Source of the DNA: Rhodoferax sp.
Lineage (GTDB): Bacteria > Pseudomonadota > Gammaproteobacteria > Burkholderiales > Burkholderiaceae_C
Assembly (NCBI GenBank): GCA_028711355.1
Contig: JAQTSL010000141.1
Coordinates: 1-8,709 of the forward strand
Direction: 5' to 3'
Length of the DNA: 8,709 nucleotides
The translations under genes and the position numbers were made by a program. Within the stretch, counting starts at the first letter, position 1. Each line of letters starts with the position of its first letter. Shown piece after piece: positions 6,088 through 8,709 of the stretch. Below the pieces are notes generated by a model. That model saw only the letters and a program-made list of their open reading frames with translations. It was not told the DNA's origin and made no database searches.

Positions 6088-8391
6088 ATGAGCCAAGAAC
6101 TTTCGCCCGCCGAACTCGCGCTGCGCGATGCCACCCGCGAGTACCACCGCCTGCCCACCCGTGGCAAAATCTCGGTGAACGCCACCAAACCGCTGATCAA
6201 TCAGCGCGATTTGTCGCTGGCTTACTCACCTGGCGTGGCTTACCCCTGTCTGGAAATCCAGGCCAACCCCGATCTGGCATATGAGTACACCAGCCGCGGC
6301 AACCTGGTCGCGGTGATTTCCAACGGCACCGCTGTGCTTGGGTTAGGCGACATCGGCCCGTTGGCGGGCAAACCGGTGATGGAAGGCAAAGCCTGCCTGT
6401 TCAAGAAATTTGCCGGTGTCGATGTGTTTGACATCGAACTCGACGAGCGCGACCCCGACAAATTGGTCGAAATCATCGCCTCTTTAGAACCGACGCTGGG
6501 CGGCATCAATCTCGAAGATATCAAGGCCCCCGAGTGCTTCTACATCGAAGAAAAACTCAAGGCGCGCATGGGCATCCCGGTGTTCCATGATGACCAGCAT
6601 GGCACCGCCATCATTAGCAGCGCGGCGCTGGTGAACGCGCTGGATCTGGTGGGCAAGAAGATCGGCGACGTCAAGCTGGCCGTCTCAGGGGCGGGGGCAG
6701 CGGCCATTGCCTGCCTGAACGTGATGGTCGGCCTGGGCATCCAGGTCAAAAACGTGTTCCTGTGCGACTCCAAGGGCGTAGTCTATAAGGGCCGCCCGGG
6801 TGGCTATGACAAATCCAAGGCGCGCTTTGAGCAAGACACACCCAAACGCACGCTGGCCGACGCGGTCGATGGCGCCGACGTGTTTCTGGGCTGCTCGGCC
6901 GCCGGTGTGCTCACCGCCGAGATGGTCAAGACCATGGCCGACAAGCCGATCATTCTGGCGCTGGCCAACCCTGAGCCCGAAATTCGCCCGGAGCTGGCCA
7001 AGGCTGCCCGGCCCGACTGCATCATCGCCACCGGCCGCAGCGACTACCCAAACCAGGTCAACAACGTGCTGTGTTTTCCGTACATCTTCCGCGGTGCGCT
7101 GGACTGCGGCGCCACGCAGATTACCGAAGAAATGAAGCTGGCCTGCGTGCGCCAGATCGCCGACCTGGCCAAAGCCGACATCAGCGAAGAAGTGGCCAGC
7201 GCCTACGCCGGGCAAGAGCTGGTTTTTGGCCCGGACTTCATCATCCCCAAACCATTTGATTCGCGCCTGATTCTGCGCATTGCCCCGGCCGTGGCCGAGG
7301 CCGCCGCCAAGTGCGGTGTGGCCAAACGCCCGATCAAGGACATGGACGCTTACCGGCGCGAGCTGTCGCGTTTCATCTACTCCACCGGCATGCTGATGGA
7401 GCCGGTGTTTAACGCCGCGCGCAACGCACCGGCGGCGGCCAAGCGTGTGGCCTACGCCGAAGGCGAAGACGAACGCGTGCTGCGCGCCGCGCAACTGGTG
7501 GTCGAAGGCAGTCTGGCGCACCCGATCCTGATTGGCCGCCCGGCGGTGATCGAGGCACGCATTGCCAAGGCTGGCCTGCGCCTGCAAATCGGAAAAGATG
7601 TGGAAGTGGTCAACCCCGAGGACGACCCACGCTTCAGGCAATACTGGGAAACCTACCACCAGCTTAAAGGCCGCGACGGTGTCAGCCCGGAGGCCGCCAA
7701 AGCCGCCGTGCGCCGCAGCACCACCACCATTGCCGCTTTGAGCGTCAAACTGGGTCATGCCGACGCAATGCTGTGTGGCCTGCACGGCCGCTTTGACGTG
7801 CATCTGGATCATGTGGCAGACATCATTGGCCGCAAAGCGGGCGTGGAAACTTTTGCTACGCTCAACGCGTTGATGCTGGAACACCAAAGCATTTTTGTGG
7901 CAGATACCTACGTTAACGACGACCCCACCGCCGAGCAACTGTGCTCGATCGCCCGCATGGCCGCCGACGAGGTGCGCCGCTTCGGCATCCCGGCCAAGGT
8001 GGCCTTCCTGTCGCACTCCAATTACGGCTCGTCGCAACGCGCCTCGGCACGCAAGATGCGCCGTGCCACGGAACTGTTCAAGGCCGCCAACCCCGACGTC
8101 GAATGCGACGGCGAATTGCAAGGCGACGCGGCACTGTCTGATTCGATCCGGAACAACACCCTGCCAGAAAACACGCTGACAGACCGGGCCAACATCCTGA
8201 TTTGTCCGAACCTGGACGCGGCCAACATTTTGTTCAACGTGCTCAAGATGACCGGCGGCAACGGCGTGACCGTCGGCCCGATCCTGCTCGGCGCGGCGAT
8301 GACGGCGCACGTGCTCAACCCGTCGAGCACGGTGCGCCGCATTGTCAACATGACCGCGTTGGCGGTAGCCGACGCGAACGCCGTTCGATAA
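6088..8391 (+). CDS. maeB: NADP-dependent malic enzyme, MaeB type (malic enzyme + phosphotransacetylase-like domain)
   Basis: This enzyme oxidatively decarboxylates malate to pyruvate and CO2 with NADP reduction, linking the TCA cycle to pyruvate and supplying NADPH in the cytosol. It is 767 residues, the usual size of MaeB hybrids. The malic N-terminal domain (about 18-160) has YSPGV with Tyr 46 and EGKACLFK with Lys 101 as expected catalytic residues. Metal-binding acidic residues lie in NLEDIKAPECF (143-144) and HDDQHGT (168-169). The nucleotide-binding domain starts at about 163, with the glycine motif GAGAAA at 201-206 and ANPEPEI near 293. From about 430 to the end is a phosphotransacetylase-like domain (RVAYAEGEDERVLRAA; GPILLGAA near the end). 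In characterised MaeB proteins this tail lacks transacetylase activity and mediates acetyl-CoA inhibition. The gene stands alone. Its TAA stop overlaps the first bases of the 8390-8503 structured repeat. Confidence 0.96.
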   Translation: MSQELSPAELALRDATREYHRLPTRGKISVNATKPLINQRDLSLAYSPGVAYPCLEIQANPDLAYEYTSRGNLVAVISNGTAVLGLGDIGPLAGKPVMEGKACLFKKFAGVDVFDIELDERDPDKLVEIIASLEPTLGGINLEDIKAPECFYIEEKLKARMGIPVFHDDQHGTAIISSAALVNALDLVGKKIGDVKLAVSGAGAAAIACLNVMVGLGIQVKNVFLCDSKGVVYKGRPGGYDKSKARFEQDTPKRTLADAVDGADVFLGCSAAGVLTAEMVKTMADKPIILALANPEPEIRPELAKAARPDCIIATGRSDYPNQVNNVLCFPYIFRGALDCGATQITEEMKLACVRQIADLAKADISEEVASAYAGQELVFGPDFIIPKPFDSRLILRIAPAVAEAAAKCGVAKRPIKDMDAYRRELSRFIYSTGMLMEPVFNAARNAPAAAKRVAYAEGEDERVLRAAQLVVEGSLAHPILIGRPAVIEARIAKAGLRLQIGKDVEVVNPEDDPRFRQYWETYHQLKGRDGVSPEAAKAAVRRSTTTIAALSVKLGHADAMLCGLHGRFDVHLDHVADIIGRKAGVETFATLNALMLEHQSIFVADTYVNDDPTAEQLCSIARMAADEVRRFGIPAKVAFLSHSNYGSSQRASARKMRRATELFKAANPDVECDGELQGDAALSDSIRNNTLPENTLTDRANILICPNLDAANILFNVLKMTGGNGVTVGPILLGAAMTAHVLNPSSTVRRIVNMTALAVADANAVR

Positions 8392-8503
8392 TCAGTTGGG
8401 GACAGAGCAGATTTGCTGCGCAAATCCTGGTCTGTCCCCAACAAATTGAAATCCTTGCGGGTCAGACCACTCGCGCAGCGATGTGCTCTGACCTCAACTG
8501 ATT
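8390..8503. repeat. 114-bp structured element with terminal inverted repeats and two hairpins
   Basis: The outer ends are a perfect 9-bp inverted repeat: AATCAGTTG at 8390-8398 and CAACTGATT at 8495-8503. Inside are two hairpins. The first, 8396-8441, has long arms built on TTGGGGACAG/CTGTCCCCAA with a GATTTGC/GCAAATC core around TGC. The second, 8460-8493, has GGTCAGA/TCTGACC outer arms and a CGC/GCG inner stem around GCA. The whole can fold as a three-way, cloverleaf-like structure. It fills the gap between two convergent genes and starts within the maeB stop codon. GGGGACAG-type palindromes recall REP-like or IS200-type-associated repeats, but that link is from memory and unverified. Neither hairpin has a T-run, so a bidirectional terminator role is possible but non-canonical. 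Confidence 0.75.
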
Positions 8504-8510
8504 AAGGGCT

Positions 8511-8709
8511 TTATTTCCCGATCAAAAACGCCAGCACCCGCTCGGCCAACTTGCCATAGGGTGGCATCAGGAATTTGAGCGAACTCCAGCGCGCCTGGTA
8601 GAACACCGGGCGCAGCTTGGAGAAGGTCTCAAAGCCTTCGCGGCCGTGATAATGGCCCATGCCCGAATCGCCAACGCCACCAAACGGCAGGTCGTGTTGC
8701 CCCACATGA
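8511..8709 (-). CDS. calB: Coniferyl-aldehyde-dehydrogenase-type ALDH, C-terminal fragment (runs off the right edge)
   Basis: Only the last 66 or so residues are inside the window; the frame is open to the edge and the gene continues beyond it. The visible part includes HVGQHDLPFGGVGDSGMG, the conserved C-terminal motif of NAD(P)-dependent aldehyde dehydrogenases. It is followed by HYHGREGFETFSKLRPV and a hydrophobic tail PYGKLAERVLAFLIGK, typical of the coniferyl aldehyde dehydrogenase (CalB) branch, which oxidises aromatic or long-chain aldehydes to acids. The catalytic Cys and Glu lie outside the window. The stop codon (8511-8513) faces maeB across the structured repeat. ALDH membership is firm; the CalB subclass is likely from the HYHG and tail pattern, and the true substrate cannot be told. 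Confidence 0.85.
   Translation of the reverse strand, partial: HVGQHDLPFGGVGDSGMGHYHGREGFETFSKLRPVFYQARWSSLKFLMPPYGKLAERVLAFLIGK

Noticed and set aside
6685..8310. Long minus-strand open frame (541 codons) opposite maeB
   Set aside because: It is the usual antisense shadow of a GC-rich gene. The composition is rich in His, Gln, Gly and Val without motifs, while the plus strand encodes an unambiguous malic enzyme.
8396..8493. Rho-independent terminators between maeB and the ALDH gene
   Set aside because: The hairpins are real but neither is followed by a run of T on either strand, so a standard intrinsic terminator cannot be claimed.

Overview
The window reads as chromosomal DNA of a betaproteobacterium, most likely Burkholderiales and plausibly a Rhodoferax/Polaromonas-type Comamonadaceae. 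This placement is inferred from protein style, GC-rich codon use in the right half and the type of dispersed repeats; no taxonomic search was possible. No rRNA, tRNA, CRISPR array or transposase gene is visible.

Left part (1-5265, minus strand): three co-directional genes of a type IV pilus / type II secretion-like envelope machine of the MSHA class. In transcription order they are an ExeA/MshM-like AAA ATPase with a membrane anchor and a C-terminal SPOR-like domain (5265-3757), an MshL-like secretin lipoprotein (3574-1763), and an MshN-like membrane-anchored TPR protein (1760-150). The last two genes are 2 nt apart. A plausible division of labour is that the ATPase/SPOR protein helps place the secretin through the peptidoglycan, the secretin forms the outer-membrane pore, and the TPR protein links the inner membrane to it. 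The operon probably continues left of base 1, where MSHA clusters usually carry the assembly ATPase. Two copies of a 135-bp dispersed repeat lie in this cluster in opposite orientation: 10-144, after the TPR gene, and 3616-3750, between ATPase and secretin. Together they bracket the secretin-TPR pair exactly.

Middle (5266-6087): a divergent gene at 5431-5967 encodes a small proline-rich putative lipoprotein with a TonB-C-like C-terminal domain. It has a clear ribosome binding site. A 120-bp spacer follows.

Right part (6088-8709): maeB, a full-length NADP-type malic enzyme with the C-terminal phosphotransacetylase-like domain, runs rightward. The 3' end of a coniferyl-aldehyde-dehydrogenase-type ALDH gene points toward it from the right edge. 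The convergent gap holds a 114-bp structured element (8390-8503) with 9-bp perfect terminal inverted repeats and two internal hairpins. It begins inside the maeB stop codon.

No wholly new system is evident. The most interesting points are the inverted repeat pair in the pilus operon, the AAA-TM-SPOR architecture with an altered P-loop, the lipidated TonB-C-like protein, and the cloverleaf-like element at the maeB stop.
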